Assembly (NCBI GenBank): GCA_006386115.1
Contig: VFIW01000034.1
Coordinates: 62,001-126,000 of the forward strand
DNA length: 64,000 bases
Reading direction: 5' to 3'
Source: Globisporangium splendens
Lineage: Eukaryota; Oomycota; Peronosporomycetes; Pythiales; Pythiaceae
Part shown: positions 27,587-40,327 of the stretch, piece after piece
Layout of the letters: each line of letters opens with the position of its first letter
How positions within the stretch are numbered: position 1 is the first letter of the stretch
The notes under the pieces: generated by a model
What the model was told of the DNA's origin: nothing
The model's input: the letters and a program-made list of their open reading frames with translations, nothing else
The model's database searches: none
Position numbers and translations under genes: made by a program

Positions 27587-28668
27587 ATGCCGTCGTTCCG
27601 CAAGCTGCAGGTGCACACGTTCTCGAGCGACTTCCGCAGCGCCACGCACATCGTGGAGGAGCCCGAGCTTCCGACGCCGCATGCCGGCAATGTGGTCGTG
27701 CAGAACCACTACGTCGGCATCAACGCCACCGACGTCAACGTCACCAACGGCGGCTACGGCAACACGACACTGCCCTTCGGCTGCGGTCTCGAAGCAGGTG
27801 CGCTTGTCTAATTGTGCATCACACATGGTGTGTCATCTCACCAGTCCCCTGTATCGATGTGTCATTTTGTTGTGCAGTCGGCGTTGTTGCATTGGTGGCA
27901 GACGATGTGACCGACGTGAGCGTCGGTGATGCGGTTGCGTACCGCAGTCTTGGCGCGTTTGCCGAGTACACAGAAGTCGAGGCTGCCAAGCTCATCAAGA
28001 CCCCAGGAGTGTCCCCAGTCTACATGCCGCTCACGGTGTGCGGCGTGTCGGCGATCACGGCCCTAGAGAAAGTGGGCCAACTCGGCACGAATGAGACCGT
28101 GCTGGTGACGGCTGCTGCCGGTGGCACCGGTCAGTTTGTCGTGCAACTCGCCAAGCTCGCGGGCAACCACGTTATCGGCACGTGCTCGTCGGACGACAAG
28201 GTCGAGTACCTCAAGTCGCTGGGTGTCGACCGCGTGATCAACTACACGAAAGAGGACGTTGGCGCGGTGCTCAAGACCGAATACCCAAACGGCGTGAACC
28301 TCGTGTTCGAGAGCGTCGGTGGTGACGGATACAAGACGATCCTGGACAATATCGCGGTCCACGGTCGAATTCTCATCTTTGGCTCCGTCGCGAGCTACAA
28401 GGGAGCAAAGCTCGAGAACCCGCTGCTTTTCCACGAAGTCGGGCGGTACATTCAGCGCCGCTCGGTCTCGGTTCGGGGCTTCTTCATGCCCAACTTTGCA
28501 GAGTTCGGTCCTGGGTACATCGCCAAGCTCGTGAAGCTCATTGATGAGGGAAAGATCAAAGCGGGGATTGATCCGACGGAATTCAAAGGACTCGAGGGCA
28601 TCGCCGACGCGATCGACCGCTTGTACGCCAAGCAAAACATCGGCAAAGTGATCGTCAAGCTCGTGTAG
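27587..28668 (+). CDS. Zinc-less NADPH quinone oxidoreductase/enone reductase (MDR family)
   Basis: A medium-chain dehydrogenase/reductase of the quinone oxidoreductase-PTGR3/ZADH2 type. It reduces quinones or alpha,beta-unsaturated carbonyls with NADPH, probably in the cytosol. Exon 1 (27587-27797) gives the GroES-like N-terminus with NHYVGINATDVNVTNGGY. An 80-bp GT-AG intron (27798-27877) is removed to join LEA-VGVVALVADDV. Exon 2 holds the Rossmann dinucleotide motif (VTAAAGGTGQFVVQLAK) and the usual LVFESVGG and GRILIFG strands. No catalytic-zinc cysteines are seen. The length is about 333 residues, normal for the family. ATG 27587 is the first start in frame. Confidence 0.9.
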
Positions 28669-29008
28669 TGCCTACAAATGTGATACGTGAAGTCGTTAAA
28701 TGTTTCCAAATATCAGCTGATGCGCTTGAAACGCAGTCAAAAGCGTCTACTGCGTAACTCATGGAGGCTTGTGCCATGTCTCGTATGCATTCATAGCCAG
28801 CAAGCACTCACTCGCATCTGACGGAAGTCAGGACGTTTTCCAGAAGCAGTCGCCACATAGGAAGAAGAGTACGTGTTCCATTTTGATTTTCACGCACGCT
28901 AAACTCAACTGCATCGATCGCCAAAATATACAAAACTGCAAATGAATCTTACAGCACAAACAAAATTAAGAACACCTTGGTCGCATGTCTTCCTCCCAAG
29001 GAATTCGC
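28669..29008. other. Convergent spacer
   Basis: Lies between the stops of two converging genes. No ORF or repeat is supported. Confidence 0.5.
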
Positions 29009-29649
29009 CTATACCTCGCTCTCGAGCAGCGCTTTGCTCGCCATGCGGATTTCGTGCGTAAACTGGAAAAGCGTCGTGAACGTCTCCATTTGGTCGTGCT
29101 CCAATTGGTCCAGGTTCTGTTCGTGTTTCTCAATCTCCACGCCGAGCGCATTCAACTCATCGATTTGCTGTGGATCCACAACAAATCCACCAGCACATCC
29201 CTGTGCTGCAGTCGCTGGTGGAAAGACAATCTGATCGACCTCTTCTTTCTGGTTGACGAGAACCGCGCTCTTCTCGTGGATTTGCGTGGCCAAAGCTGCG
29301 CATGTGGTGTGCGATAGTTCCGTTCTCTAATTAGATCCCCAGTTAGAGCGTTCAAACTAATACTTCGTTTCCGTATCCACTTTTCAAAACACGTGTTGTA
29401 GCGGGATAATGTTTCAGAGCGACACAACGGCACCAGAATCGGGGTAGCTCGTCCACCATTGCGATGGTGTTGGGTCGTCGTTGACGTCGGTCCTCCTTCC
29501 GAGATTTCCTTGCAATAGGCATCAAGCGATAGGACGCGCTCGTGCAGGAGTCCGGCTTGACGATCTTGGAGCGAGCGTCCTCGTGGTGCATGGAATGACA
29601 CATTCGCACGAGAGAGCGGCTTGAGCTGTGGAAAGTTGTACAGATCCAT
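29009..29649 (-). CDS. Small coiled-coil protein, unidentified
   Basis: The proposed model has two exons. Exon 1 is 29649-29364 (ATG, MDLYNFPQLK). A 68-bp intron (29363-29296) starts GTATTAG, contains CTAAC, and ends GCGCAG. Exon 2 is 29295-29009. Joined, they give 190 residues in frame. The N-terminal half is basic with RSLQDRQAGLLHERVL. The C-terminal half is a helical coiled coil (IDELNALGVEIEKHEQNLDQ) after a small Gly/Ala loop. No catalytic motif, signal or membrane segment is visible. It may be a subunit of a cytoskeletal or vesicle complex, but I cannot name a family. Confidence 0.6.
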
Positions 29650-30047
29650 TTTCGTGGACTAACCGCAACAGAAGTTGCACAGCAGCTGGGAATGGCGAGA
29701 TCGCCGTTCTAACTGTCACATGGTGGCTTTTAGTTGTTGATTGAAATGGATCCGGCCGTTGTGACGTTGCACTTTTTGGTCCGTTTGCAGAGCCTAACAA
29801 TGACCTACACTCAGAGGAAACCCACAGATGCTTGCAGTTAGTTAGAAACAACCTTCACTCAGAGGATCATTTGTAGCCACTTTATGGTGAGACCAAAAAG
29901 ACCTTCACTCATATTCCCAGGCGAAGTCCTGTCAAACATAATTGTAGCCACTTTGCTGTGTCGAAAAGTCTCTCCAGGCTATGGATCTGACCTCTGTTAA
30001 GTATATCTGCGGCATGCTTGATAAAAGAACTATCATCGTGTGCTGTC
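29650..30047. other. Spacer with short dispersed repeats
   Basis: Between a gene start on the left and the CFAP52 stop on the right. The word CCTTCACTCA or CCTACACTCAG appears three times (about 29802-29906) and TGTAGCCACTTT twice (about 29871 and 29943). No ORF is supported. Confidence 0.5.
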
Positions 30048-31997
30048 TCAAGAAGTGTACACATTCCAGATCAAGATGCTGCCATCGTCTCCGACAGACA
30101 CCAACTGGCGGTCGTCGGGACTGAATGCGATGCTGCGAGAGTTTCCCGAGTGGCCGACGCCGTCCAGGAGCAGCTCGCCGCTCGTGAAATCCCATATCTT
30201 GACAAGACGATCGTTACCTCCAGTCGCAAAGATGTCGAGGGTGTGTGCGACGGCGATGCAAGTGGCTTCTTCGTCGTGCGCCTTGTGGATGATATGGACA
30301 GGCGACTCGATACGTAGGTCCCAGTACGAGATGCGCTTCTCTTGCCCAGCGCTGAGTACGAGCTTCTGATTGTTCGAGAGCGCGACTGTGTTGATGCCGC
30401 CCACGCGCTGGATGCGGCTCGAGATGCGGCACTCATTGCGCAAATCCCAGCACAGAATGCCTCGATCGCGGCTGCACGAGAGCACGTGCATGTCGTCACC
30501 ATACAGTGCCAAGTGGGTCACGGCCATCGCACGCTCCTTCAGGTGCGAGACCATATCGCGGCGACGGAGATCCCACACGCGGACCTCGCCGCCCACACCC
30601 GCCGACACAATGAATCGCTGGTTGTGGCTCGGCACCATGGCCGTGACGCCACCAGTGTGAGCATTATCGATCGACCACACGAGATGGGCTGTGTCGGCGC
30701 TATGGCATCGAATCGCGCCATCAGTCCATCCCGTGAGCAGCACGTCCAAAGAGTACTGGAGACACGTCGGCAGACCCGCATTCGTGACACTGCACTTCGT
30801 CGTCACAGCGTAGTCCGATGCGTCCCAGACGCGGATCGTACAATCGCGCGAGACTGTCGCAAAGCGATCCGAGACACCAGAGGCATACACGACATGCACA
30901 ACGGCGCTCGAATGGTTCTCGAACAACAGCGATGCGTGCAGATTGCGCTGCGCCACGCACAAGGAAACGGCAAAGATCGAGCCCGCTTGGGTGCCTACGA
31001 CAGCTTCTGTCTGCGCCGCGTTGAGCGCCAAGCCCGAGACCGCAGCATCGAGGAGTACGTGGCACGTATCGACGTATTCTCTGTCAAAATGCAGCACACT
31101 GCCGTCGCCGCCTCCGATAAGCACGCCAGCGTCAAAGTGTGCAATCGAGTGGATACCGCACGAACACGCCGGGACATTCTTGACCAGCCGTTTAGTCTTG
31201 ACGTTCACGACCGAGAAATCGCCACTCGTGCTGCCAGCGACCAGCGTCTCGCGGTCGGAAGAAAATTGCACGCAAGTGTAGTCGCGCTCGATGCCCTACT
31301 CGATCTTGTGACTCATGTGCTCGCCCGTCATCGGGTTGAGCACCCAGAGCAGCAGCATGCGGAGACCCGCGGTCGCAAACTGGTAGCTCGTCGTGTCGCG
31401 ACGCTTGATGTCGCGCGCCATTCCACCGAACGTGACTGCGGTGACGACTGCGCTCAGCTTCTGTTGCGTTGCACAGATATTGCCTGTGGCTACGTCCCAG
31501 ATGTACAACCGACTGTCTTCAGGCACACCGATCGAGCACAACAGCCTCTCGTCGTCGGAGAACGCGAGCGCTGCGATCCCGTGGTCGTGCTCCAAGAGAC
31601 GGAACTGGAAACGCTTGGACGGGTAGTCCCACGCGAGCACATCGGCGCTTTGCTTGCCACGCTCGCCAGACGCTAGCAAGCAGCCAGATTTTGACAGCGC
31701 GAGACACGCGATCGGCGCGTCGTGGCCGCGGAGAAACAACTGGCTGTGCGCGTCCTGGAACGAGGTCGCGAGAATGGAGCCGCCCGACGAGTACAGGTAC
31801 TCCAGACCGGATGGATGGTAGTGGATCGCATTCGGCACGGCAGAGAACCCAATCGTGTGTTTCAGTTCGATCGCTGGCGATGCCCCAGAATCTGGCGAGG
31901 TGACGCGCTTCGTTTCTTGACGCTTTCCTTGGCCAGCGGTAGTGCAAGCGTAGACTGAGCCACCGCTGTTGTTGTCGTACTGCGTGGTTACCTTCAC
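30048..31997 (-). pseudogene. CFAP52: CFAP52/WDR16-like WD40 flagellar protein with an in-frame stop
   Basis: CFAP52 is a WD40 protein of the axoneme (a microtubule inner protein of flagellar doublets). The first 233 codons from ATG 31997 contain early repeats (LRGHDAPIACLALSKSG, SRLYIWDVATGN). A TAG at 31298-31296 follows ...HMSHKIE. The same frame continues immediately with GIERDYTCVQFSSDRETL and runs to 30048 with the remaining WD repeats (CTIRVWDAS, EVRVWDLRRRD, LVKIWDFTSGE), ending DDGSILIWNVYTS, which resembles the family C-terminus. Length around the stop matches the family, so no exon is missing and no plausible intron removes the TAG. This is a single nonsense change, a recoded stop, or a sequence error. 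Otherwise the frame is intact, so any loss is recent. Confidence 0.8.
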
Positions 31998-32266
31998 AAC
32001 GTGGCTCTCGCCTCAGGCTTAAAACTATCAGACTTTGGCGCGTTGTGATGATGTCGGCTGGGTCTGAAATGCTGTGTGAGCGTGTGCGAATGCAGAGAAG
32101 ACAGAAGTATTCAACTTCGAGATATGAATAGCTGTCTCAAGAACCATTTTTGACTGTTTTTTCTCTCATGCAAGCACGCCAGTCTAAGCCACCAAACACA
32201 AACCACAGCACACAACTCACTTACCTACCGAGTAGAACCACTTGAGCCCTTCTACAAACGCTCGTA

Positions 32267-33551
32267 TTAGTAATATACGCCGAAGCTGCCAATGTCGATC
32301 AGTCCGTGTGCCCCCACATAGCTCAAGCAGATGTAGTACGGTGGCAGGTGCTCCGCGCGATGCCACTCGAGCATCTGGGAGCCAATATCTTGTTGCCGGT
32401 CAAACATGTTGAGGCGCATCACACCGCGCGCCAGAAACACACGCCGCGGCAGCGTGAATTCTTGTAACTACAGAATTCATGTAGGTAGCTTCGTCAATAT
32501 CCATGTGAGTATTTAGAAAGCCACAGCGCACTAAGAGAATACCTTCATATCCTGGATCGCGTCGTACTCTGGCGACACATAGACCACGGATCCAAGCACT
32601 TCGTTCCCATCGGCATCACGTGACAGCTCGTAGAACGTGAACGAGAGGCGCATTGGCGAGTACGTTGGGTTCCCAGGGTACCAGTACACGCGGTATGGCG
32701 CCACGAGCACGCTGCTGATCAAGGAATCCGGTGCCGTACTGTATTCGATAAAGTCACTGTGACCATTGTGCTGCCACGACGCCGAGCTGGTGGAAGCAAC
32801 ATTAAATAAAGCAATTAGCCAGACAGGCAGGTCTACACATTAAAGCTCAGTAGCAAGGATGTCCAAACGTACGTGCTCCAGTAGCACGGCCGGCCGCGCG
32901 CGCAGCCGCACTTGAGCTGGATGCGCTGCGCCCACTCCTGGTAGATCACCGGCTGTTGGGCGAGGATGCTGCGCGACAGGAAATCCACTTCGATCTCGCA
33001 CGACGATCGCGTGAGCGTGTTCTCGGGCACTTCAGCCGGATTGTCCACCGACGAGCAGCCTGTTTTCATACATACATACGCACCAGATAGGCACCAGCAC
33101 TGCGTTATTGATGCGTGAGGTCGATGCGGTGAGCATTAAAACACGCACCGCGCACATCGCGAAGAATCGGGAGATCGTCGCGTGGCGGCAAGGCGTTCAG
33201 CCTCAGCAGCCGCTTCCAATCATTGGCGCTTTTCATAACAGGTAGAGGGCGGTTGTCTTGCGCCACGGTGACCAATCGGCACGCCAACGCGCGCCAGAGA
33301 TCTAATAAAATGATGTGCACAACGAGGCAGAAAAAAAGAATACGACATGATCAGCATGCGCATTTTCTAGTGACCATTGTAGCAAAGACTAGTGACGTAC
33401 GGAACTCGCGGAGCAGCGCACGCAGCCACTGGGACGTGCACTCGAGCGCCAGCAGCGCGTTCACGTCCGCGAACTCGAGCGCCTGCGCCAGCAGCACCGG
33501 CGGCAGCTCGCTCCACGACGCAGCTCTTCGGACAAGCGGCTTCGCGGTCAT
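32267..33551 (-). CDS. F-box protein resembling the plant At4g00755 type
   Basis: Five exons fit canonical splice sites and join in frame: 33551-33401, 33301-33149, 33059-32873, 32786-32543 and 32467-32267, giving 311 residues. The N-terminus is an F-box (SWSELPPVLLAQALEFAD through the exon junction to LWRALACRL), which binds Skp1 in SCF ubiquitin ligases. The rest is a beta-rich domain with CYWS and VYWYPGNPTYSPMRLSF, patterns I recall from the Arabidopsis At4g00755-like F-box family. The substrate is unknown. The protein ends LIDIGSFGVYY. The exon model is my own reading, but all phases agree. Confidence 0.75.
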
Positions 33552-33992
33552 CTTTTGGGTATTCGTGGGCTCTTGGTTCCTGAACTGAGAATGGACAGTG
33601 CCAGACTCCCTCGTTTGAGTGACGTATAAAGTTGTGCGTACTGTAGAAGTCGTATATGAGAACAGACAGGGTTATTGATGGATTTTGTGTCAAATGCAAA
33701 GAGCAAGTCAGCCTGAACCCTACCTGATTGGATAAAATTCGACAAAGATGTACCGCAAAAGTCTGGTATAAGAACAAGGTCAAGTTGCTTAGTGGCGACT
33801 GTGGCGATGCTGCATGTGGAGCTTGCAAAGTTGTGAAAAAGCTACAGCATGATTGCACTTTTGTCGTATTCGTAGACGGCGACTCTATCTATGAACTATG
33901 TATGCTACCATCCATTATCCTACCAGCAGCGCTCTCTCTTTCTTTCTCTCTCGAATCTACATGTTGATGGAGCAGGATGAGCAGCAGCAGGA
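33552..33992. other. Spacer between F-box gene start and SAC3 stop
   Basis: It should hold the F-box gene promoter and the 3' end of the SAC3 gene. A CT-rich run (TCTCTTTCTTTCTCTC) lies near 33932-33952. No gene is supported. Confidence 0.5.
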
Positions 33993-36900
33993 TCAAAGAT
34001 CCCATCGGTTGACTTCTTGTCGGAGCAACTGCTGAAATCTCGCCGATGCCGCACGCTCGCGCGCGATTTCTTGTCGCAATCGCTTGATGCGCGCGTCTTC
34101 TTTTCTCGCGTGATGCGAGAACGGCTGTTGTTGCTGTGAACGACTACTGAAACTCGATGACGACGACACGTCAGCAGCAGCGACACCAAAGCTACGCTTC
34201 AAGCTTTTCAGCAAGAGCGACGACGTTTCCAGCGCTCTTCCTTCCGTTTGCTTCACCTTCTCCTTCACTAGTTGGTTAACTTGAGCAGCAGAGTCGGTGG
34301 TGACTGTAGCCTCACTGAGCTCGACGGTGTACTGTGGACGCCAATCTACTGAAACAAATAGACTCAAGTCGTCCACACTTTCAAGGAACGCGCTGTAGAT
34401 CTCGTGGAGAAATTTCTTCCATGGCAGCATCGTCGTCGCCACTTCCGCAGGGACCAACTTGGTTTCTTCGTTGTCGGTCATCAGTGCTCCATGAATGGGA
34501 ATCAGCTGGTTGTAAATGAGCTTCTTCAGTTCGAAAGTCGATACTTCAGCTGGTCCTCGCGGACTCGAAGCGAATATCCGATCGATGAACGATGCAATCT
34601 TCGCGAAATACCGATTGCATACGTCATGACGCTCGAGCAACTGTTGGATTTCTGGTTCAATCGTTGTCGACATGAGAACGGACACCACTCTTTCGAACGC
34701 ACGCCAGTTCTGGTCGGTATTCTTCCCATATCCAGGTACTGTGAGGATGTCCTGCAACTCTGTTGGAGGGTATTCGTCACCGCCAATCGCGATCTCCGCG
34801 CGAAGGTCGTCATAAATGCTGCGAGTCACTTGCTGCACATCCTTTTGTACGCTGATACTCGACGTCACACACCGATTGATCGCAGAACTGATGCCATTTT
34901 CGAGCAGCTCACGCACATCCAGGTTCTTCAATTTCAGTGGCTCAATCCATCTCTCGGAAAGCGAGACAAGCGCTCGCTGGAGTTGGTCGATCAGAGGCAC
35001 GTTTTGCTTGTCATCTCCTGACACGAACTTGACATCCATGTTCACGAATGGTGCAGTCTTCGCCACTAGTTGCCGGATTGATTTTTCCAAACTGCCAAGT
35101 GCCTCTCTTGTTGCTGATGAAGAAGAATCAATGTTGTCCAAAATCAGCACGCAGACTTGACTGTGGCGCGGTATCACAGACAGCAACACTCCCACATATT
35201 GGAACCACCGCTGGCGTCTTCCGCTGTCCTGAATTTCACTCAAGGCAAGAGGCAAAAGTAAAGCTGACGCTCCAGATACGGCTGCTTTGTGGTGCTCGCC
35301 CTCGAAGTTGTCCATGAAGCTCGCATTGACATAACGACAGCAAACTGCGACACCGTCTGCTTCGGAGCAAAACACTTGATACGATGTGGGAGCATCGGTA
35401 ACCGAAACTCCAAGTCTGGAAGCGCACCATACACCGAATGAAGAGATCTGATCGTCCAAAAGGTCTGCAACAACGAGCTTCCACCCGATCGGCGATGAAT
35501 CAGATTTGCGCGCTTTCCGTAGTTGAGCGCCGACGATGGAGAGCACATCCAGACGCCGCCAGCTATCGGCAGTTGTTTCGACTGGATGGTCTGATGCAAG
35601 TTTGATCAGTTCGCTTGGGTTGCGCAGTCGAGTCCCGATGGTCGACGCTGCATTTACATCTTTGAACAACCACTGGATCGTGTTCTTTGGCTTGAAATGA
35701 GACACGCCATTAAGGAAGCGCGACGCATCGAGCTTGACTGGCGCAGGAATCTGCTTGCTTGCCTTCACGTATTTCTTCCAAGCATGGAACCGCAACTTCA
35801 GTATCGCCTCCTTCTGCTTCTTAATGCGAAGTTTGCGCTTCTGCTCGGCTCGTACACGAGCAAGCTCCTCCTGACGCTTTGCTTCCAATGCGGCTTCACG
35901 CTGCAATCGCGCTTGCTCCTCAGCAGCTTGCTGGCGTCGTCGTCGCTCAAGTTCCTCCGCAGCTTTTATTCTCGCTTCTTCTTCGCGCAATTCTGCTTCG
36001 CGACGCCTCTTTTCTTCGGCAAGCTTCGCCTTCAGCGCTTCCTGTCGTCGAGCTTCAGCCTCTCGTTCTCGCTTCGCTGCTTCTTCCGCTTCTTTCTGTT
36101 GCTTTTCCAGCTCGGCAATTTTCCGTAGCTTCTCTAGCTGTCGCTGCTTCTCCTGTTCACGAAGTTGCTCTTCAAGTTCCTGCTGACGTCGCAAAGCTTC
36201 AGCCTCACGTTCAGCTTGTTCACGCGCTTTCGCTTTTGCTTCTGCTTCCGCCTTGGCTTCGCGGTCAGCCACTTCGGTAGCCGCTGCCTTCCTCTCTTGC
36301 TCAGCACGCGCTTTTTCTTCTTTTTCTCTTTGAAGTTGCGCAATGCGTTGCATTACCATTTGCTGATTCCGCTCAAGTTCTGCCTTCCGTTTTGCAATGG
36401 TTTCCAGCTCATGCATTTTGTCGTCTCGATCTGCGACGTCTTGATCATAATTTTGACTTTGACTTGTGGCAAAATCATGCTGGTTTGAGGCAGGAGGTTG
36501 GATCATTCCATTTGCTTCGTGAGAGTTGCCTGATGACGAATAGTCGACAAAGTACGAGTACTTATCTTCGCACAGAGGTTGCGAAGGATAGAGCCTCGCT
36601 CGCTCCTTGAATTCCAAATTTTGAATCAAATGGCTCAGCGCTGGGTATTCCTCAGGATAGTACTCAGTCACACCGCGGCAGATATCTCGTCTCAAATAGT
36701 CCCTATTTCCATGGGCACAAATCGCGTGTGTATGTAAGCCCCGAGTTGTTCAAAGGCACAAGCACTTGCAACAACACAACATGCGAGCATAACACATAAA
36801 ATCGTACCCTTGCTTTTGACCGACGTAGACTTTACTTCCGCGCACTTCAAGTGGTCGCTTGTTTTTTCGCAGTTGGATTTCTGTGCAACACGTGACGTTG

Positions 36901-39346
36901 TTAGCTTCGGTAACAAACAGTAGCGTAATTCGGCAATCATAGCAAGATCCGCACCTGTCTCAAAGTCACCGCCAAACTGAACCATGTAGGATTCCTCATC
37001 GTCTTCATCTTGCTGAGTGATCTCTAGTCCGTGCTGGGAACACACGGAGCCTGCATGGTCCAAGTCGTCAAAGCAGAGCAGGTTTGTCAAATCCACGAGC
37101 GGATATGGCTGATTGCGGAACGCACGGTTCATGCGCTGCAACGCCGTAGATCGGATGCTGGGAAGATACCGAAACAATAAACACGATTGCAGATAGGTCG
37201 CTTGGCGGAGCAGCACGAAGAACTGGAAATAGTCGCTTGTGTGCCGAGCCACAAACACTTTCATCGCGAACTTCACTTGCGGACTATCCACGATCGATTT
37301 GTGCAGTCCCTTCACGAACTTCAGCACGTCGAGACCACGACCATTGTCCAAAGTACACAGGATGAAGTACGCGCGGAACTCAGCTTCAAATGGACTCAGA
37401 TACGACGGATCGCCGAGGTTTCGGCTTTCATCGTACAGTTCGTTCAGTGACTTGAGCGTTTGACCCAACTGCTCCATGTTTTGCTGGGCAACGAAACTTG
37501 GGACTTCAATGAGTTCATGCTCGCTCAAGATGTGGTACCGCGCGACTCGTTCGTGCACATCCAACACAATGGGGTGCACTCGCCCGCCAGCACCGCGGTA
37601 GTTCTGTAGCACGAAATCCTTTCGGATCATACGGAACCGATCCCAACAGAAGTTGTACAACTCGATGATCTCTGGTAGACGCGGAGGATTAAAACGAGGA
37701 TCAACCCCGGCGCGTTCTCGGTCCATGATCTCCTGCTCAATGTAGAGCTGTGTGCGCCGCAACACGCCTGGAGGTCGCACTTCCGACGGAATATCCAACT
37801 TGTGGTCTGCAGAACTGCGCTGGAACCGTTTGATGATCAAGTCGCGCTCGCGACCAGGTTGATCTGGGAAGCATTTTTCAAACACACTCAGTTCGTCTAC
37901 GCGGATGTGGAGCTCTCGTTCAGCTGGGCTGCACATGTCGACACACGTCCCATCCAGGTTCACGGCCGAAGACAACTCGGCTTTGTTGGAGTCATCGTTG
38001 CCAGATGCAGCAAAACTCATCGACGATGATGGTTCGCCAGCAGCAGGAGGAGGAGAACGTTGCGGTTTCTTTCGCGTGCCTGGTGCAAACGGACCCGGGT
38101 CCGTGTCACTTCCGTCAGGAGGAGCGTGACCATTGCTTGTAGGTAGAAGCTTCTTTGACATCGTCATGGTGATTTTCGCGCCTTGCTCACCAGTTGCACC
38201 GGTGCTGAGAGGTGGGATGCGCTTGCTTTTGTTGCCAAAGGTTTTCTTTGACGCTCCATTCATACGGGCGTCCAGCAAAGCTGCTCCGCCTCCAAATGGA
38301 TCTGCAGACGAAACGCCAGCGCCGCCACCAAACGGGTTCCCACTACTTGGTTTCTTCTTTTTGTCTCTTCCAAAAACAGTTTCTGCAGATGATGATGCTT
38401 GGCCAGATGGTCCTGGTGACACGCGATTCGGTTGACCAAACGTCGTCGCAACAAAAGGATTATCTCCACTACTTAACGAATCCGAGTCACCCTGTGGACC
38501 CGAGTTCGTCTTCTTCCGTACTCGAATGCCTGCTGCCTGGGACCCAAACGCTGTTGATGGTGGCGAAGGCGCAGGAGATGGCGTGGCGGATGAGCCAAAT
38601 GTTGACGAATTTCCAAATGCTGTTCCTGAGGACGGTGGAGGACCTCGCGGTTGCTGTTGTCGTTTAGAGCGCACTTGAGGTTGGCCAAACGTCGTGGCGC
38701 CATCGGGGACCATTGGCGCAAACCCAAAGCTATCGTCCGGTGGAGGCATCGGCGGCGGAATTCCATTATTGAATCCGCCGCGGCCAAATCCGCTTGTTGC
38801 ATTCTGGCTCCCAAAAGTTGTGGCAGTCGTCCCCGCAGTATTGCCATTATTGTTGCCGAATGTGGTTGCGGATTTGCTTGTCGGCGGTCGGTTGTTGAAT
38901 GATGCGCTACCGAATGCTGTCGATGGTGCAGCCGGTGCGCCAAATGCGCCACTACCGCCAGTGGAACCGCCTCCAAAGCCAGACGCTGCGCCAAAAGTCG
39001 TCGTCGTCGCCACTCCACCACCGGATGAAAACGGGTTGCTTGACTCGGCCGATCCGCCACCAAACGGCCGCCCAAAGCCCGCGCTTTGGCCAAACGCAGG
39101 CGCTACGGGTGGAGCCTGAGCCAAGTTGCCAAAACTGGTTGTCGTAGCAGCGCCGCTTGAATTACCGCCGAACGGATTACTTGCTGGACCTGAGAATCAC
39201 AAATGCGCATGCATTTAATACGCAAAACGAGTCAACACAGGTGAATGACATGTACATATTCGAGCGATAACAGCATCAATCGAGACAAACAAACAACCAT
39301 TAAATGCACCTTGCTGGTTGGATCCAAACGGATTGCTGGCTGGCAT
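33993..39346 (-). CDS. SAC3/GANP-like mRNA export factor with FG repeats
   Basis: The scaffold of the TREX-2 complex, which couples transcription to mRNA export at nuclear pores. Four exons fit: 39346-39310, 39189-36955, 36880-36808 and 36702-33993, giving 1684 residues in frame. The N-terminus (about 1-330) is rich in FG/GFG nucleoporin-like repeats (TTFGAASGFGG), as in GANP. The SAC3 domain follows: VNLDGTCVDMCSPAERELH, RRTQLYIEQEIMDRE, NFCWDRFRMIRKDF. A small third exon restores FETEIQLRKNKRPLEV and leads into YLRRDICRGVTEYYPEEYP. Then comes a long Glu/Lys/Arg coiled coil (about 900-1120), which may be the stretch that binds export adaptors or Sus1/centrin. The C-terminal third resembles GANP's tail. 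It is encoded head to head with the eL13 gene. Confidence 0.85.
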
Positions 39347-40327
39347 CGCTGACGCGCCAAAGCCAGTGCCTCGTTCTGTCCACGGAAACGCACATACAGA
39401 CAAAAGAAATTACGCACACCACCGACAACGTTTACTTCCTCTCATACACACACGAACAGCAGCACAGTATCCAATCTCCTTGTGCACTTTGCAACGCTGC
39501 ATGCCGTTCTGTTTGCCTTTGTTCCTTCTCTTTCGCTCGTGCGCTCGTCCTCCAATACCGGAACTCGAAGCCCAACAAAAACAAACGAAGGCGAGCACAC
39601 AGCAGCAGCCACGCCACACACACGCATACACGTGTAGATCGTCTCTTCTACTATATAGAGCCACTCACAGACACACACATGCACCCACACACCTTGCGAT
39701 CCAAACATGGGCACTGTCCGCACTTGCGCTTGTCTATCGCAGCGCTTTTTGTCACAGGCGAAAGGGGGGCGTCGAGGGAGTGGTTACGCTTTCCTGATCG
39801 TAACGTCATAACCGGGTACAATGTGTAACCGTGTAGGACACAATGGTACAGTGTACCGTCGTCAGCACAGTCGTTATTTTTTGTGCCCTTTCCCTTGTTT
39901 GGTGTGGTGTCCCTTAAAATTGGAATGAGAGAGCGACCCCCTGGGTGCGAGGTGGAGGTCGACAGGGGCATACTGGGTCCAAGTGAATCCAGGGACTGGT
40001 CCTCCTTGGCGTTGGTGAACCACCAATTCTGGAGCTCTTGTGTGCCGTTCCTGTCGCGGCCAATTGTGAAGCGCCAAGTTCCAAATTGACAGCAACTTTC
40101 TGAATAACTTCCCGCGAAGGTAAATGCATGGATAGGGCTCTGAGGGCGTCCTGCGAGTGCGCTGCCAGCGAACGCGGGCGGTCTCTCTGTACGATTGAGT
40201 TGGCGGGATCGCCCATGCGAGAGTAGCGAGCAGCTCCACGCGCATGCAGGGTGTGAAGATCGTATTGAAAGCACATGACGACAGGTGATTGACGCTTTGT
40301 TGTGGTTTCTATGGCAGTTAATCAAAA
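39347..40327. other. Divergent promoter region of SAC3 and eL13
   Basis: About 980 bp between two divergent start codons. CA/AC-rich words occur at 39410-39690. A minus-strand open stretch of 224 codons (40325-39651) includes an odd Trp-rich passage (GTWRFTIGRDRNG, ELQNWWFTNAKED), but its ends are low-complexity and it matches no family I know. I do not call it a gene. Confidence 0.5.

Noticed and set aside
31290..31345. A short intron removing the CFAP52 stop
   Set aside because: The only GT...TAG segment is under 50 bp, would delete residues whose number matches the family, and has no branch-point-like sequence.
30342..31676. A 444-codon plus-strand ORF antisense to CFAP52
   Set aside because: It is His/Arg/Asp-rich without any motif, and is explained by codon bias of the WD40 gene on the other strand.
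35697..36343. Several long ORFs opposite the Glu/Lys/Arg-rich segment of SAC3
   Set aside because: Reverse frames of GAG/AAG/CGT-rich coiled-coil DNA are commonly free of stops; they give Leu/Ser/Phe-rich text without domains.
39651..40325. A 224-codon minus-strand ORF between SAC3 and eL13
   Set aside because: Its ends are low-complexity, it shows no domain, and it overlaps the shared promoter region of two solid genes.
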